This document shows, piece after piece, positions 5,984-7,818 of a stretch of 7,818 bases of DNA. The stretch is from Gammaproteobacteria bacterium (lineage in GTDB: Bacteria > Pseudomonadota > Gammaproteobacteria > Pseudomonadales > Azotimanducaceae). The position numbers were made by a program, and so were the translations under genes. Location of the stretch: the NCBI GenBank assembly GCA_009839405.1, contig VXPR01000198.1:1-7818 (forward strand). Direction: 5' to 3'. Under the pieces are notes generated by a model. The model did no database searches, was not told the DNA's origin, and saw only the letters and a list, made by a program, of their open reading frames with translations. How positions within the stretch are numbered: position 1 is the first letter of the stretch; each line of letters begins with the position of its first letter.

Positions 5984-6687
5984 GACAGGTCGTTCTCGAC
6001 ACGGAAACCACTGGGCTCGAACCGGAGCGAGGCCATCGGGTGGTGGAGGTGGGGGCCGTGGAGGTGATGGACCGCAAGATCGGCAAGCACTACCACTGCT
6101 ACATCCGACCGGACCGCGAGGTGGACGACGCCGCCTTCGAGGTGCATGGCCTGAGTGACGAATTCCTGTCGGACAAGCCGGCCTTCGGCGAGATTGCCGG
6201 CGAGTTGCTTCAGTTCATCGAAGGCGCCGAGCTCGTCATCCACAACGCCCCGTTCGACGTTTCCTTTCTCGACTACGAGCTGTCGCTTCTGCCCGAGGGC
6301 CACCCGAAGCGGATCGAAGACATCTGCACTGTGACCGACTCGATGGTGATGGCGCGCCACAAGCACCCGGGGCAGAAGAACGGCCTCGACGCGCTCTGTC
6401 GCCGCTATGGCGTGGACAATTCCACCCGAGACCTGCACGGCGCGCTGCTCGATGCCGAACTGCTGGCGGACGTGTTCCTGCTAATGACGGGGGGACAGGG
6501 CTCGCTCCTACCGAGCGACGAACCGGCCGAAGCGGTGGCCGACATCGTCCGCCTGCCCGTCGATCGTCCCAAGTTGCCAGTGCTGCGCGCCACACCAGAG
6601 GAACTCGCGGCGCACGAGGCCTACCTTGACATGCTCGACGGGAAGGCGGAACAGGGCGCCGTCTGGCGCCGCCTAGCAACAGCCTAG
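5980..6687 (+). CDS. dnaQ: DNA polymerase III epsilon subunit (3'-5' proofreading exonuclease)
   Basis: Proofreading exonuclease of the replicative polymerase core, bound to the alpha subunit and to the beta clamp. In the 235-residue product (E. coli 243) the DEDDh exonuclease domain is complete: Exo I D7-T-E9 in LDTETTG, Exo II D93 in HNAPFD, Exo III H153 and D158 in HGALLDAELLA. A clamp-binding-like segment QGSLL (173-177) follows the nuclease domain, where E. coli has QTSMAF. After a linker, the C-terminal alpha-binding segment is conserved (TPEELAAHEAYLD, about 205-217, and VWRRL near the end). The start is GTG overlapping the rnhA stop. The same frame is open for more than 1 kb upstream, but that part is antiphase to the methyltransferase and rnhA and is not coding. 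It is the last gene of the plus-strand operon and converges on nhaB. Confidence 0.96.
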   Translation: MRQVVLDTETTGLEPERGHRVVEVGAVEVMDRKIGKHYHCYIRPDREVDDAAFEVHGLSDEFLSDKPAFGEIAGELLQFIEGAELVIHNAPFDVSFLDYELSLLPEGHPKRIEDICTVTDSMVMARHKHPGQKNGLDALCRRYGVDNSTRDLHGALLDAELLADVFLLMTGGQGSLLPSDEPAEAVADIVRLPVDRPKLPVLRATPEELAAHEAYLDMLDGKAEQGAVWRRLATA

Positions 6688-6736
6688 CGACGGGCGATGC
6701 CTCGAATGGAGCGGATCACGCAACCCTAAGCTCCTT

Positions 6737-6897
6737 GGCTGCTTCCTTCGTAGGGGCGGGCTTGCCCCGTCCCGGCGCGCCTTGTGCGTGCCTCGGCAGT
6801 TCGCCTGCGCGAACTGCTGCGCTTCGACGAGTTCGGCGAGACGGACAAGCCCGTCCCCGCGGCTCCTCGACCCGCCGCAGCGAGCGAGGAAGCTGCC
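6737..6897. repeat. REP/REPIN-like imperfect palindrome, copy B
   Basis: This element fills most of the gap between the convergent dnaQ and nhaB genes. Nested inverted arms are visible. The outer arms are GGCTGCTTCCTTCG (6737-6750) against CGAGCGAGGAAGCTGCC (6881-6897). The middle arms are GGGGCGGGCTTG (6754-6765) against CAAGCCCGTCCCC (6846-6858), which differ by one base. The centre is a perfect 9-bp hairpin, GCAGTTCGC (6796-6804) with GCGAACTGC (6809-6817). The G-rich GGGCGGGCTTG head resembles REP sequences of pseudomonads and relatives. The central hairpin and its flanks match the repeat near 2904. It may also stop transcription from both sides, as no classical terminator is seen between the two genes. 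Confidence 0.6.
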
Positions 6898-6905
6898 TTG
6901 CCGAG

Positions 6906-7818
6906 CTACAGGATGTACTGCACCGCCAGCCAGCCGGTGATGCCCATCGTTATGGTGTAGGGCAGCGCCATGAACACCATGCGGCCATAGGACAGCCGGA
7001 TGAGCGGTGCGAGGGACGAGGTGAGCAGGAACAGGAACGCGGCCTGGCCGTTCGGCGTCGCTACGCTCGGGATGTTGGTGCCGGTGTTGATGGCGACGCC
7101 CAAAAGGTCGAACTGCTGGCGGGTGATGGTGCCGGCGTCGAAGGCGTTGCGCACCTCGTTGATGTACACCGTGGCGACGAAGACGTTGTCGCTGATGGCG
7201 GAGAGCACGCCGTTGGCGATGTAGAACATGCCCGGCTGCTGCGACTCCGGAAGGGTCAGCACCCAGACGATCACTGGCTGGAAGAGCTGCTGGCTGGCGA
7301 TGACCGCGACGATGCCGAAGAAGACGCAGAGCAACGCCGTGAACGGCAGCGCCTCGTGGAAGGCTGGCCCCAAGTCGTGCTCCTCGACAACGCCGTTGAA
7401 GGCGGTCTGCAGGACGATGATGGAGAGCCCGACCAACCCCACCGCGATCAGATGCAGCGCGAGTGCGACCACCAGAAAGAGGCCCGCGAGTGCCTGCACG
7501 ACGAGCTTGGCGTTGTCACGGGCGGTTCTCTTGGCGTTCTCGTCGGCGTCGAAGTCCTGCAACACCCGGAACACCGGTTCCGGAATCTTGGCGCCGTAGC
7601 TGAAGACGCGGAACACCTCCAGCAAGACGCACGTCAGCAATCCAACCGCGAAGACCGGCAGCGTCACCGGCGCCATGCGCAGGAAGAACTCGATGAACTC
7701 CCAGCCCATGCGCTCGGAGATGAGGAGGTTCTGCGGTTCGCCGACGGTGGTCATCACGCCGCCTAGTGCCGTGCCGACCGCAGCATGCATCATGAGGTTG
7801 CGCAGGAAGGCCCGGAAC
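6906..7818 (-). CDS. nhaB: Na+/H+ antiporter NhaB, C-terminal part (5' end outside window)
   Basis: Inner-membrane antiporter that exports Na+ in exchange for H+, for sodium and pH homeostasis. About 303 codons are visible, open to the right edge, against about 500-513 residues for the family, so some 200 N-terminal residues lie beyond the window. An internal ATG at 7793 is not the start: FRAFLRNL precedes it in frame. Signature stretches match NhaB closely: AAVGTALGGVMTTVGEPQNLL, FFLRMAPVTLPV, HLIAVGLVGLSIIVL, LPFTALLCVFFGIVAVI, ISDNVFVATVYINE, VAINTGTNIPSVATPNGQ and PLIRLSYGRMVFMALPYT, with several hydrophobic membrane spans. The protein ends shortly after GWLAVQYIL, roughly 15 residues earlier than the E. 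coli protein as remembered. It is convergent with dnaQ and has no link to the neighbouring genes. Confidence 0.95.
   Translation of the reverse strand, partial: FRAFLRNLMMHAAVGTALGGVMTTVGEPQNLLISERMGWEFIEFFLRMAPVTLPVFAVGLLTCVLLEVFRVFSYGAKIPEPVFRVLQDFDADENAKRTARDNAKLVVQALAGLFLVVALALHLIAVGLVGLSIIVLQTAFNGVVEEHDLGPAFHEALPFTALLCVFFGIVAVIASQQLFQPVIVWVLTLPESQQPGMFYIANGVLSAISDNVFVATVYINEVRNAFDAGTITRQQFDLLGVAINTGTNIPSVATPNGQAAFLFLLTSSLAPLIRLSYGRMVFMALPYTITMGITGWLAVQYIL

Noticed and set aside
5302..6438. 378-codon minus-strand frame opposite rnhA and dnaQ
   Set aside because: It lies opposite two genes with complete catalytic motifs, is low-complexity and has no recognisable domain.
6649..6680. GGCGCC-GTCT-GGCGCC palindrome and repeated CCTAGC at the end of dnaQ as a terminator
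   Set aside because: It lies within the conserved VWRRL coding end of dnaQ and has no T-run.
6688..6736. Possible tRNA gene after dnaQ, as for the Asp tRNA near E. coli dnaQ
   Set aside because: No cloverleaf arms, T-loop GTTCGA context or CCA end could be found.
6735..7766. 343-codon plus-strand frame opposite nhaB
   Set aside because: It is charged and low-complexity, starts inside the REP-like element, and mirrors the strongly conserved NhaB sequence.

Overview
This is a high-GC stretch of ordinary bacterial chromosome, most likely from a gammaproteobacterium. The core order mltD (-), a YafS-like methyltransferase (+), rnhA (+), dnaQ (+) is the one recalled for Pseudomonas-like gammaproteobacteria. 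NhaB, the antiporter at the right edge, is also typical of that class. Species cannot be fixed from the sequence. All eight genes are intact except nhaB, whose 5' part runs off the right edge. No RNA gene, CRISPR array, prophage or transposase was seen.

Left part (1-2832, all minus strand): reading in the direction of transcription, a von Willebrand A-domain protein with a complete MIDAS (2832-2158) overlaps by ATGA a membrane-anchored J-domain protein (2161-1388) whose C-terminal J domain looks like mitochondrial Pam18/Tim14. Next comes an arylsulfotransferase-like six-bladed propeller protein, probably starting at a TTG codon behind a strong ribosome binding site. The VWA/J pair is the least-explained system in the window.

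Middle (2833-6687): a gap with hairpins and a REP-like repeat separates the VWA gene from mltD, a lipoprotein lytic transglycosylase with three LysM modules (minus). mltD is divergent from a tight plus-strand operon of methyltransferase, RNase HI and the DNA polymerase III epsilon subunit. The methyltransferase stop lies 3 nt before rnhA, and rnhA overlaps dnaQ by GTGA. RNase HI and epsilon act in RNA primer/hybrid removal and replication proofreading. The divergent region carries an inverted repeat and a weak promoter candidate. No gloB lies between mltD and the methyltransferase.

Right part (6688-7818): dnaQ and nhaB converge on a 218-nt gap filled largely by an imperfect palindromic REP/REPIN-like element. 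Its core is shared with the gap beside mltD, indicating a dispersed repeat family in this genome.
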